From Leptospira kanakyensis (GTDB lineage Bacteria; Spirochaetota; Leptospiria; Leptospirales; Leptospiraceae), in assembly GCF_004769235.1 (NCBI RefSeq), contig NZ_RQFG01000005.1, forward strand, positions 1,116,001 through 1,180,000: a stretch of 64,000 bases of DNA. Direction: 5' to 3'. Within the stretch, counting starts at the first letter, position 1; each line of letters starts with the position of its first letter. Shown here one piece after another: positions 1-8,845 of the stretch. The notes under the pieces were generated by a model that saw only the letters and a list, made by a program, of their open reading frames with translations, ran no database searches and was not told the origin of the DNA. The position numbers and the translations under genes are program-made.

Positions 1-833
1 CTGAGTAACTCACCTTGGACAAGGCCTGCTCCTGCTGCCCATAACCATTTATTTTTTTCAGGCCATGTCCCTCTTCCCCAGTCCAGTACCGCATAACTTT
101 TGTGATTAAATTCGTAAGTAGTATTGTTGTATTGAATGGAACCTTTACAGATCAAACTCGGCATTTTGTATTCATAAAAGAATGTTGATTCCGAAAATGG
201 AGTGATGACAGCAAGTGCCTCGGGAGCTTTTTCTTCTAATTCAAAATTTCCTTTGATGGATTCTGAATTAGAATCTCCTACGATTGAGTATTCGATGACT
301 CTTTTTCCCTTTAATTTAGTAATTCGAATGAACTGATCACCCTTTTTGAATTCAATGGGATCTGTTGTATTGGTTGGAAAAAAGATTTCTCCTGGTCTTA
401 CCAATTCTGTTTTGGAAAATAAAATCTTTCCTGTGGCAAAGTCCAAAAGTTCCACACTGCCCATTGCTAAATTTCCAATGTCTGTGACTGTGATGGCACC
501 ACCAAACTTTTCATTGTAGAATGTATAATGTTCCCAACGTTTGTATCGTTTTGGATCTACTTTTATATAAGATTCATCAATTTGAAAGTATGGATATCTT
601 GCCCAACCAGAAACATTCAACTTACCATCGTTTGACAATACTGGGATGGGACTTTTGATTTCTTTCTGTTGGGTTGGTTCCCTACCCGGTTCGGGAATCA
701 AGTTAATGATTTTCCCATTTTGGTCTTTGGCTTCATTTGGTTCTAATTTTGAATTAGAACATGAATAGATTAGAAGAGATGATATCATGGCCATTCCAAT
801 CAAGAACGGTAACATCAAATTTTTGTTTATCAT
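1..833 (-). CDS. DUF2804 family lipoprotein, 3' part outside window
   Basis: Reading the minus strand from an ATG at 833 gives about 277 residues that stay open to the left edge, so the C-terminus is missing. The N-terminus is a lipoprotein signal: a hydrophobic stretch ending LLIYSC with the lipidated Cys near residue 25. The last visible residues contain DWGRGTWP followed by WLWAAGAG, which matches the tryptophan/arginine-rich signature of DUF2804. The family has no firmly established function. A purine-rich GGGGAAAA lies just upstream of the ATG. It is read away from the EAL gene and seems to be its own unit. Family call is good; role unknown. Confidence 0.72.
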   Translation of the reverse strand, partial: MINKNLMLPFLIGMAMISSLLIYSCSNSKLEPNEAKDQNGKIINLIPEPGREPTQQKEIKSPIPVLSNDGKLNVSGWARYPYFQIDESYIKVDPKRYKRWEHYTFYNEKFGGAITVTDIGNLAMGSVELLDFATGKILFSKTELVRPGEIFFPTNTTDPIEFKKGDQFIRITKLKGKRVIEYSIVGDSNSESIKGNFELEEKAPEALAVITPFSESTFFYEYKMPSLICKGSIQYNNTTYEFNHKSYAVLDWGRGTWPEKNKWLWAAGAGLVQGELL

Positions 834-1019
834 TGGTTTTCCCCGTGAGTGGTTATGAGAACATTCACAGGTACGAATCGTCAATATTTCTTACAAATCA
901 AAAGGAAATTCTGTATTAGAAAATTAAAATACAATAGGGAAAACTTTATGTTTTTGAATCAATATCAAATACTGCCGAAAGAAGATCGAATCCATGTCAT
1001 AAATCCAATGACAACAATC

Positions 1020-2210
1020 TCAATCCAAAACAACGTCGATAAAAAACGAATAACCTAATTCATTGACTTTAGAAAATACGATGACGTTCTTTTTTAATTC
1101 TTTATCCCAATAAGGATCACTGACCTGCCAATTTTCGGCATCACGGAATACTTGTTTCACATGTTTATAAAAGAACGGCATGTAAGACCAGTTTTTCTGT
1201 AACATGGATAGATTCTCAACAAATCCAAATTCATTGGTTCGAACATAGTATGGAGACACTTGGGTTCCCAACCAATCCGTGATGTACACTCGTTGGATCT
1301 TTTGATCTAATTTAAAAAAAGAATTTGGGTCAATGATCACACGATTTTCTAAAACTAAAGTTTTTAAAGAAAGTAAATTCAATTGGAGTTTGATATTCTT
1401 TTCAAATTCAATTTCCATCGCGACTTCTTTTCTTTTTTGTTCATGATACAACTGTAGATGTGGAACAACAGTATCACAGATAATTTGTTTATCATGATTT
1501 AGTTCCGACGGTCTTCCTAAAAAATATCCTTGTAAGAGACTCGCTCCCGAACTAATGGCACGGTATAATTCTTCTTCTGTTTCAATTCCTTCAAATAATA
1601 ACTGCGATCCAATACTTAATGAAATTTGTTTTAAGTATTCTAAGATGGATTGGAATTCTCTTTTTTCGATCGATTTTTTTAATAAATTCAAATCAATTTT
1701 GATGATATCTGGTTTGATAGCACCTAATCGCTCTAAGTTGGAAGATTCAGACCCAACGTCATCTAATGCAATTCCAAATCCTTGTTCACGTAATAGTTCA
1801 ACCCCTGCGGCCAAAACATCGGTTCCGTAACTTCCCGATTTTTCAGTGATCTCAATCACGATACGATTCAAAGGAATTCCATAACTATTCACTAAATCAG
1901 AGATAGGTAATGAATTCGAACGACTTTCTTCATATTCCAAAATCACTTGGTCAGGAGACATGTTCACAAATAATAGATCGTTCGTGGATTGGATTTTATT
2001 CAGTGCCAGCCCAAGCAATTGTCTGTCGATGACACTCATCCGAAGTGCGGAAACATGAGGATCACTAAACTCAGGAATCGAAACCAAATTCCCGGCCTCG
2101 TCCTTCCTTCGGCCGAGAGATTCGTACGCGACTACAGTCTGCTCTTCTACGGAAAAGATAGGTTGGAATAAGGGGACATAATGATTCACTAGAGTTGCTT
2201 CCAAAGTCAT
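1020..2210 (-). CDS. EAL-domain protein with C-terminal YkuI_C-like sensor domain
   Basis: 396 residues. Residues about 12-240 form an EAL domain, the fold of cyclic-di-GMP phosphodiesterases. The metal/substrate positions are present: E30 (YESL in place of EAL), N83, E120, D150-D151, K171, E207 in EGIET and Q227 in QGYF. The remaining ~150 residues end in a PAS/Cache-like part containing NWSYMPFF, which resembles the YkuI_C domain of Bacillus subtilis YkuI (NWSWRPYF there); the DDVGSESSNL stretch is also YkuI-like. AAGGA lies 7 bases before the ATG. No signal peptide or membrane segment, so cytoplasmic. Enzyme activity is plausible but YkuI-type proteins may act mainly as c-di-GMP binders. 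Confidence 0.85.
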   Translation of the reverse strand: MTLEATLVNHYVPLFQPIFSVEEQTVVAYESLGRRKDEAGNLVSIPEFSDPHVSALRMSVIDRQLLGLALNKIQSTNDLLFVNMSPDQVILEYEESRSNSLPISDLVNSYGIPLNRIVIEITEKSGSYGTDVLAAGVELLREQGFGIALDDVGSESSNLERLGAIKPDIIKIDLNLLKKSIEKREFQSILEYLKQISLSIGSQLLFEGIETEEELYRAISSGASLLQGYFLGRPSELNHDKQIICDTVVPHLQLYHEQKRKEVAMEIEFEKNIKLQLNLLSLKTLVLENRVIIDPNSFFKLDQKIQRVYITDWLGTQVSPYYVRTNEFGFVENLSMLQKNWSYMPFFYKHVKQVFRDAENWQVSDPYWDKELKKNVIVFSKVNELGYSFFIDVVLD

Positions 2211-2356
2211 GCGGCTTCCTTGGAAACCAATATCTGTTTTAACGGAAATATATTCAATAAATTAAACTTTTGTTTTTTTGGTGCAAATTCTTTCTTCTGT
2301 TTTTCCAGAAATAGACAAGTCTTGACCCGTTTTCTACCCTTCTTAGACTCTCGAGG

Positions 2357-3685
2357 ATGCGCCAATACCTCCTCCTTTTAGGAATTCTAGTCACTACTGT
2401 CTGGGCAAGTCCCACACCCGAATTCAAATTTCCAGTGGTCAGTCGGGAAGGGAAAAACCTGGTCGATCCAAACTCCGCTTGGCAAATCCAAAGTCGCATT
2501 TCACCCCAAATTGATGGGCAGAATATTTTTAGCATTTTACACCATCCGGATGGTAAGTCAGCGATCATAGGCACCACTGATTTTTATATCTACCGCATCA
2601 GTTTGTTAGATGGAAGTTTGATTTGGAAAATCCAGGCAAAGATGTATTACCAAAAGGAATTTGATGGCCCAAAGATTTTTGATGTATCACCCGATGGAAA
2701 AACTTTTCTTAGTTTTGGACAAACAGATCCCAATGAACAAAACTCCGAACGTTATTTAGTCATCCGATCTGCCGACAACGGCAGTATTACGAAAAAGTTT
2801 GTTCCTGAATTTTCGTTTTTTTATTCAATCACTGCTGATATCGACTATCGTTTTCCTGGAGAAGAAACCAAACAAAATAGAAAAACAGCAGGCCTATCAC
2901 CTAACTGGATACTTACGATAGATAATGCCAAATTCATTGATGCAGGAAAAAAAATATTAGTTTCTTATAAACATTTTATGGATGGCCCTCATTTTTATGA
3001 TCGTAGGTTAGTGGTTTATGAAACAACCTCAGGGAAGAAAATAAACGAATTTCAATTAACATCCGACCCAGAATCAGCAGACTGGACCCAACCAGCTGGA
3101 TTCGAAATCGCACACCACCAATTTCCATTCCAACATGTTAATAAAAGAAATACAATTATATACGGCAATGCCCATGGTAGAATTCACGAAATCAATGAAT
3201 CGGTTATGGTTCAAAATAACAATGTGCCTATTGTAGAAGAAAAAACAGCAGGACCCATCCTTTATACTCCGCTTAGTAGTTCGGATGATTTAGAAACTAA
3301 AGATAGACAAACCATTCGTTCTGTCGCCATCACCCCAGATGGAAAGTATTTATATTGTTCAGCAGGGATAGGAGGTGGTTATCTCCAAGTGTATGGATTC
3401 AATTTAGAAACAAAAAAAGAAATATTTCGATCTTCCTTTTTTGACGCAGGAGAACTTGTCGCTCCTTCTAATGATATACTTGTTATCGGTGGATTTTATT
3501 CATCAGGAAAATTCTTCATTGTGGATACAAAAAAAGGAATTTTAGTATTTGCATCCGATGATGAAGACAACTACATCAATCCACATCTTTTTTCTGTACA
3601 TCCAAAACAAAGAGAAGTATTGGCACTTTCCACTGGAAATGAAGTCCTAATCCTTCGCCCAAAAGGAGCAGTCACACCATGGTAA
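2357..3685 (+). CDS. Exported WD40/PQQ-like beta-propeller protein
   Basis: 442 residues with a clear signal peptide (hydrophobic residues 4-16, cleavage after VWA). The mature part has repeated propeller-like segments such as SILHHPDGKSAIIGTTD, SPDGKTFLSF and AITPDGKYLYCSAG, typical of WD40 or quinoprotein-like beta-propellers. No catalytic motif is visible, so a periplasmic scaffold or ligand-binding role is inferred. It overlaps the following ankyrin gene by 7 bases, so the two are very likely co-translated. CGAGG sits just upstream of the ATG. A TTGACC hexamer near 2320 could be a -35 element but no convincing -10 follows. Confidence 0.7.
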   Translation: MRQYLLLLGILVTTVWASPTPEFKFPVVSREGKNLVDPNSAWQIQSRISPQIDGQNIFSILHHPDGKSAIIGTTDFYIYRISLLDGSLIWKIQAKMYYQKEFDGPKIFDVSPDGKTFLSFGQTDPNEQNSERYLVIRSADNGSITKKFVPEFSFFYSITADIDYRFPGEETKQNRKTAGLSPNWILTIDNAKFIDAGKKILVSYKHFMDGPHFYDRRLVVYETTSGKKINEFQLTSDPESADWTQPAGFEIAHHQFPFQHVNKRNTIIYGNAHGRIHEINESVMVQNNNVPIVEEKTAGPILYTPLSSSDDLETKDRQTIRSVAITPDGKYLYCSAGIGGGYLQVYGFNLETKKEIFRSSFFDAGELVAPSNDILVIGGFYSSGKFFIVDTKKGILVFASDDEDNYINPHLFSVHPKQREVLALSTGNEVLILRPKGAVTPW

Positions 3686-4854
3686 AAAATAAATTCACCC
3701 GATTGGTATACGTTTTTAGTATCACCGTATTTTCCTTCCTAACTGTTCCTATTTTTGCAACGGAATTGGATTTATCTCAGATGAGAGATCCCAAAACCAT
3801 TAAAGATAAAATTAATAAAGGTTTTGATATCAATGCAAAACGTTCTGTGGATGGATATACTTTACTTCATTATGCGGCGGAACTAGGAAACGCTGATCTA
3901 ACAAAATTTTTAATCACAAAGGGAGCAAATACCAATGTGAGTATGATCCGTGGGAATACTCCCCTCTCCACAGCCATTGGATTTGATAAAACAGAAATCA
4001 TCAAAATACTTTTAGAAAATGGAGTGGATCCAAATTACCAACTAGGTGAATCCGATTACCTCCGTTCCCATTTTCATTATTATATGATTAAAACTAGAAA
4101 GTTTGATCCTTCCATATTCAATTTATTCATTTCAAAAGGAGCAAATTTAGAATCAAAAGATTTTTTTACAGAAACTCCGTTAATTTCTACCGCTGCTCTT
4201 GATTTTAAATCCATTCACCATTCGATAAACTTACTGAATGCAGGAGCCAATATCAATGCCCAAACCAAATTTGGAAAAACTCCATTAATGGTTTCTGTTT
4301 TTATCAAACACTTTGCCCTCGCTCAGGAACTTATCAAACGCGGAACCAATATCGAATTAGAAGACTCGGATGGAAATACTGTATTACTTGCGATGATTAA
4401 TATTGGAAACGACCATACGGACAAACCAAAACTATTTCAAATCCTCTTAAACGCAAATGCCAACCCAAACCATCAAAATAAAGAAGGTGATACTGCCTTA
4501 CATTTAAGTGTGATTGGCAATTCTCTTGAAATCTTGGAGATACTAACGAAACAAAATGTAGATTCAAGTTTGCGGAATCAAAAAGGAAAAACGGCACTAG
4601 ACCAGGCCATCATCAATGAAAATTGGTTAGCCACAAAAATCTTACTTAAGATAGAAAAAAATATCAATGGATTAGATAAATATGGATCTACAATGTTGCA
4701 TAGTGCCATATTAAATGAAAAATACGAACTAATCACTCTATTAATGGAAGCAGGAGCTGACCCACAAACAAAAGATAAATGGGGAAAGTCTGCTTTCGAA
4801 TTTGCAGATAAACAAAACAACCCCAAGGTCATCAAATTACTTAAGAAAGAATGA
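3679..4854 (+). CDS. Exported ankyrin-repeat protein
   Basis: 391 residues: a signal peptide (hydrophobic stretch 9-27 ending IFA) followed by about nine ankyrin repeats. The consensus is clear in GYTLLHYAAELGNADL, GNTPLSTAIGF, GKTPLMVSV, GDTALHLSVIGNSLEIL and GSTMLHSAI. Ankyrin arrays are protein-binding scaffolds. With the leader, this one should face the periplasm or outer membrane, perhaps partnering the propeller protein whose gene overlaps it. Its stop codon overlaps the next start (ATGA), continuing the operon into the pseudouridine synthase. The binding partner cannot be told from sequence. Confidence 0.85.
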   Translation: MVKNKFTRLVYVFSITVFSFLTVPIFATELDLSQMRDPKTIKDKINKGFDINAKRSVDGYTLLHYAAELGNADLTKFLITKGANTNVSMIRGNTPLSTAIGFDKTEIIKILLENGVDPNYQLGESDYLRSHFHYYMIKTRKFDPSIFNLFISKGANLESKDFFTETPLISTAALDFKSIHHSINLLNAGANINAQTKFGKTPLMVSVFIKHFALAQELIKRGTNIELEDSDGNTVLLAMINIGNDHTDKPKLFQILLNANANPNHQNKEGDTALHLSVIGNSLEILEILTKQNVDSSLRNQKGKTALDQAIINENWLATKILLKIEKNINGLDKYGSTMLHSAILNEKYELITLLMEAGADPQTKDKWGKSAFEFADKQNNPKVIKLLKKE

Positions 4855-5564
4855 AACAAAAAACAAATACTCGTTTTTTACCGAAAGGACTAAACATTTT
4901 ATACGAAGATAGGGACATCCTTGTTGTGGACAAACCAGCAGGATTACTCACGATCGCCACCGAATCTGAAAAATCAAAAACCGCTTATGCGGCTCTTATG
5001 GATTATGTGAAAAAAGGAAGTGAAAGATCTAAAAATAGAATTTTCATTGTTCACAGGTTAGATAGAGAAACATCAGGAATTTTGGTATTTGCAAAAACAG
5101 AAGTCGCAAAACAAACACTCCAAGAATCTTGGGATAAAACTAAAAAAATCTATCTTGCGGTAAACCATGGAATTTGGAAAGAAAAGACTGGTATGATCCA
5201 ATCCTACCTTGTGGAATCAAAAGCACACCGAGTGTATTCCACAGATGAACCCGAATTAGGAAAACTTTCTAAAACAAAATACAAAGTTCTAAAAGAAACA
5301 AACTTATACTCTCTATTAGAAATTGAACTTTTAACAGGCAGAAAAAATCAAATTCGTGTCCATCTATCTGATAAAAAACATCCCATTGTGGGAGATACAA
5401 AGTATGGAAACGACACAAGATCTTATCCGCGTATGGCCTTACATTCTTTTTCCATCCAATTAACACATCCGTTTAGTAAAAAAGAACTTACATTTGAAAC
5501 CAAAATCCCAAACTTCATTTCAGGGCTTGTGGGTGGATATGAAAGGGACGCAAATGAAACATAA
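4851..5564 (+). CDS. RluA-family RNA pseudouridine synthase
   Basis: 237 residues covering the catalytic domain of the RluA family, which isomerises uridine to pseudouridine in rRNA or tRNA. The catalytic Asp is in HRLDRETSG (about residue 66). Other family blocks are YEDRDILVVDKPAGLL near the N-terminus and LLTGRKNQIRVHL near residue 160. There is no S4 domain, so this is a short RluA-type enzyme, and the target uridine cannot be assigned. The start overlaps the ankyrin stop as ATGA, and the 3' end overlaps the HAD gene by 11 bases. Confidence 0.88.
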   Translation: MKQKTNTRFLPKGLNILYEDRDILVVDKPAGLLTIATESEKSKTAYAALMDYVKKGSERSKNRIFIVHRLDRETSGILVFAKTEVAKQTLQESWDKTKKIYLAVNHGIWKEKTGMIQSYLVESKAHRVYSTDEPELGKLSKTKYKVLKETNLYSLLEIELLTGRKNQIRVHLSDKKHPIVGDTKYGNDTRSYPRMALHSFSIQLTHPFSKKELTFETKIPNFISGLVGGYERDANET

Positions 5565-6195
5565 AGGATTTATTTTTGATATGGATGGTGTGGTGGTAGA
5601 CAATCATTCCTTTCATTTTAAGGCATGGATGGAATTTTCTAAAAAATATAATTTTCCATTAAACTCAGAAATCTATCGAGATACCTTCAATGGTAAAACC
5701 AATGCCGATCTTTTTCGAATGATCTTTGGAAATATTTCAGACACGGAAGTCAAACGCTATGGTGATGAAAAAGAAAGTTGGTACCAAACTTTATACCAAA
5801 AAGAAATGAAACCCCATACAGGACTTATAGAATACTTAGATTATTTAAAAGAGCAAGGTGTAAAAATTGCACTGGGAACGTCTGCTCCTCCAATGAATGT
5901 AGATTTTACTTTAGACAATCTATCTTTAAGACATTATTTTGATGTGATCATCGATGGATCAAAAGTTGAAAAAGGAAAACCAGACCCACAAGTGTATGAA
6001 CTCTGCGCAAAAGAGTTAGGACTGCCACCAAAAGAATGTGTAGTTTTCGAAGATTCCTTGGCGGGATTAGAATCGGGAAAATCAGCCGGATGTTCCATCA
6101 TTGGTGTGGCCACGTCCCACACGGAATCTGAATTACAAAGTCATGTAACCCAAATCATTCATAACTTCACAGATGCATTGGTTTTTTCATTATAA
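5554..6195 (+). CDS. HAD-superfamily phosphatase/mutase, beta-phosphoglucomutase-like
   Basis: 213 residues from the ATG at 5554. This start is preferred over an in-frame one at 5494 because GGGAC precedes it and the HAD motif then begins at residue 7. Motif I is FDMDGVVVD (nucleophile D9, acid/base D11), motif II GTSAPP, motif III the lysine in EKGKPDP, and motif IV FEDSLAG. The cap insert after motif I fits the beta-phosphoglucomutase/phosphatase subfamily (HAD-IA). The substrate is probably a small sugar phosphate. Last gene of the run starting at 2357; the next gene is convergent, 7 bases away. Confidence 0.85.
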   Translation: MKHKGFIFDMDGVVVDNHSFHFKAWMEFSKKYNFPLNSEIYRDTFNGKTNADLFRMIFGNISDTEVKRYGDEKESWYQTLYQKEMKPHTGLIEYLDYLKEQGVKIALGTSAPPMNVDFTLDNLSLRHYFDVIIDGSKVEKGKPDPQVYELCAKELGLPPKECVVFEDSLAGLESGKSAGCSIIGVATSHTESELQSHVTQIIHNFTDALVFSL

Positions 6196-6202
6196 ACCAA
6201 TG

Positions 6203-7132
6203 TTATTCTTGAAAGTCTGTGAGTAAATTTCCTTGTTTGTTTGATAAGTCAATGCGAATCACTGCGGTTCTACCTTCATCAGTATAAGAAAGATCATCAA
6301 AAGACAACTTACGTGCCATAAAAATCCCACGTCCATGGGTTTTAAAAGCATTCTTTGTCATTGCTTCCACCGACAAATACCTTTGCCAATCAAAACCCTT
6401 ACCTTGGTCACTCACACGAATTTCTATATGGTGTTCATTTTTATCAAAAGTAACTTTTACAAATTTATCTTTAAATTCAGGTGTATCTAACCTTCTAAAA
6501 ATTTCTTCCATAAGTTTGTCGTTATCATGCAGTTCCGATTTTTCTTGATAAGAAATTCCTAGGTTTCCGTGTTCTATGGCATTGTTTAAAATTTCCATAA
6601 TACCAGTTAACACACGTTCAGGATCAGGACAAGCATTGGCAAGAAGTGGCGCCAACTCGTGAGATTCGCGAATGGAACGAATACGAAACTCTCCAGTTAT
6701 CATATGCCTAAGGGCACCCATACCTTTATGTAAGTCTTCTTTAGCACGTTGGAGTTTGATAAAATGTTCTACTGCCGTTTGTACAATCCGTACTAACAAA
6801 GTTCGAGAATACGGTTTGGTTAAATAATAAAAAGCACCGGCATCCAACCCTTCTGTCATATCTGTGACAGAACTCATCGCCGTTTGAAAGATCACAGGAA
6901 TGTCTTTATACTTTTCCGATCGTTTGATTTTTTTTAGAAGTTCGATTCCATCCATCTTTGGCATAAGTCGATCCAAAATAATGGCATGAAATAAAGTCAC
7001 ATCGGAACTAAGAATCTGAAAGGCTTCCTCACCGTCCTTTGCTTTCACGACGTTAAATCCTTTATCAGACAAAGACTCATCGATGATCATTAAATTGATC
7101 ATTTCATCGTCCACTGCTAGTAGGTTGATCAT
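6203..7132 (-). CDS. Response regulator with RsbW-like HATPase output domain
   Basis: 309 residues from the ATG at 7132, which overlaps the upstream kinase stop as ATGA; an in-frame start at 7153 is less likely. Residues 1-125 are a receiver with acidic pocket DDE, phospho-acceptor D54 (ILDRLMP) and the conserved lysine in LTKPYS. The C-terminal half is an ATPase of the HATPase_c_2 (RsbW/SpoIIAB) type: N-box EILNNAIEHG, G1 SDQGKGFD, G2 HGRGIFMA. Such domains usually act as anti-sigma or Ser/Thr kinases on STAS proteins rather than binding DNA. It is probably controlled by the kinase encoded just upstream. Two STAS proteins in this window (29479, 38404) are possible partners, by inference. Confidence 0.88.
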   Translation of the reverse strand: MINLLAVDDEMINLMIIDESLSDKGFNVVKAKDGEEAFQILSSDVTLFHAIILDRLMPKMDGIELLKKIKRSEKYKDIPVIFQTAMSSVTDMTEGLDAGAFYYLTKPYSRTLLVRIVQTAVEHFIKLQRAKEDLHKGMGALRHMITGEFRIRSIRESHELAPLLANACPDPERVLTGIMEILNNAIEHGNLGISYQEKSELHDNDKLMEEIFRRLDTPEFKDKFVKVTFDKNEHHIEIRVSDQGKGFDWQRYLSVEAMTKNAFKTHGRGIFMARKLSFDDLSYTDEGRTAVIRIDLSNKQGNLLTDFQE

Positions 7133-8745
7133 CGAAGGCCCTCGCGAGAACAAGGAATTAACATAGTAAAAATAGCTCCCTTTGATTCATGGTTCTCGGC
7201 ATACAACAAACCGTGGTGGTCATTGACAATTTCTCTAGAAATGGACAACCCAAGGCCCGTTCCTTTTGTCCCCGCTTTCACCTGTTTTGACTGGATGAAT
7301 TTTTCAAAAATTTTATCCAAATCTTCCGGAGGAATCCCAGGCCCAAAGTCACGAATTTGTATTCCGATACCATTTACATACGACTGAGTTTTTCTCGGAA
7401 TAAATTCTCTTCGAATCATACTAATTTCAATATTAGTGTCATTTGGGATGAATTTTAATGCGTTCGACAGAATATTTCGTATGACTTGTTGGATCCGTTC
7501 GTAATCAAACTCGGCTTCCCAACGTTCTTCCTTATCTACTAAAACAACTGTGATCCCTCTTTTTTCCAGAATTAAGCGCATTTCGTTGATCACGAATTTC
7601 GTTGTTTCTTTCAGGCAGTTTTTTTCGAAAAGATATCGCATTTTTCCTGATTCCAATTTGGCAATATCTAACAAATTTTCCAGTAGACCTAACAGTCGTT
7701 TTCCTGAGGAATCAATGATCTGGAAGTATTCTTTAATTTTTTCGGGAGAAACAGAAGCAGATTTTTCTTCTCCTAATTCAGCATAACTCAAAATGGCATG
7801 GATTGGTGTTTTTAGTTCGTGAGAAATATTGGCAAGAAATAACGACTTCATATAGGAAGCTTCTTCTGCAATATTTTTGGACATTTTTAGATCCATGGTT
7901 TGGCTTTCTACCAAATCCTCTAAATGATTTCTATATTGGTAAAGTTCTTGTTCCTGAAGTTTTCTTTGGCTGATGTCTCGTAAAATTCCAGTAAACATTT
8001 TACCAGCTTTCGTTTTGAATTCTCCTACAGACAATTCACATGGAAAAATTTCACCTGACTTTCGTTGTGCGGTAAGTTCCCGACCCACTCCAATGATATG
8101 TTGGGTACCAGTTGCTTTGTATCTCCGAAGGTATTCATCATGTTTATCTTTATATTCACCAGGAATAATCATTGTAACATTTTTACCGATGACTTCTTCG
8201 TGACTGTAACCAAATGTATCTTCAGCTGTTTTATTAAAAAATTGGATAATCCCTTCGTCGTTGATGATGATGATAGAATCGGCGGCATTTTGTGCCATGG
8301 AAAGAAATCTAGACTCACTCTCGAGAAACGCACTTTCTAATCTTTTTCTTTCTGTGATGTCCCTGTGGTTGGACATGATATATCCTTCGTATAAAACCAC
8401 AAAACGTACTTCCACATGACGTATGTTTGGTTCTATACCATAAGAATACTCTTTCCAAAACACTTGGCTTTTTTTCTCGGATAAATAAGCAAGAGCTTCT
8501 GTTGCAATTTCGCGTAAGTAAGGAGGTAAACCCACATCGATATGTTTGCCAAGTAAGGTTTCTGGTTTGTCTCCAATGTTCACAAACCGTGAAGATTTAT
8601 AATCTACAATGATTCCTTCTTTATTGATTTTAAGCCAAAAATCCGGATTGGATCTGAGGAGGTTTTCCAATTCCCGGAGTATCGTTTCCGCAGGAAAGTT
8701 GGAAGGATTTTGCCAAATTCGGGGAAATGATGAATTAGATTCCAT
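7129..8745 (-). CDS. PAS-PAS sensor histidine kinase
   Basis: 538 residues, no membrane segment, so a soluble sensor. Two PAS regions (about 25-130 and 140-265) are each followed by PAC-type ends (NHRDITERKR, ILRDISQRKL). A coiled-coil linker follows, then HisKA with the phospho-accepting H309 in NISHELKTPI. The catalytic domain shows N-box NILSNALKF, G1 DFGPGIP and G2 GTGLGLSI. It overlaps the receiver/HATPase gene by 4 bases, so the two form a cognate pair. Signal unknown; the cytosolic PAS domains suggest redox, oxygen or a small ligand. Confidence 0.92.
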   Translation of the reverse strand: MESNSSFPRIWQNPSNFPAETILRELENLLRSNPDFWLKINKEGIIVDYKSSRFVNIGDKPETLLGKHIDVGLPPYLREIATEALAYLSEKKSQVFWKEYSYGIEPNIRHVEVRFVVLYEGYIMSNHRDITERKRLESAFLESESRFLSMAQNAADSIIIINDEGIIQFFNKTAEDTFGYSHEEVIGKNVTMIIPGEYKDKHDEYLRRYKATGTQHIIGVGRELTAQRKSGEIFPCELSVGEFKTKAGKMFTGILRDISQRKLQEQELYQYRNHLEDLVESQTMDLKMSKNIAEEASYMKSLFLANISHELKTPIHAILSYAELGEEKSASVSPEKIKEYFQIIDSSGKRLLGLLENLLDIAKLESGKMRYLFEKNCLKETTKFVINEMRLILEKRGITVVLVDKEERWEAEFDYERIQQVIRNILSNALKFIPNDTNIEISMIRREFIPRKTQSYVNGIGIQIRDFGPGIPPEDLDKIFEKFIQSKQVKAGTKGTGLGLSISREIVNDHHGLLYAENHESKGAIFTMLIPCSREGLR

Positions 8746-8845
8746 TCACTAAAGTCCTGATAATGAGTCTCTGAAAGAACGCTATTTTCGGAAAGAAATT
8801 GTAAGAAAAGAGCGTGAAAAAAGAATCAACGTTAGGGTTCTCCTT

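Noticed and set aside
849..1058. 69-residue plus-strand ORF between the DUF2804 and EAL genes
   Set aside because: No ribosome-binding site, no protein-like composition, and it overlaps the 3' end of the EAL gene; treated as chance.
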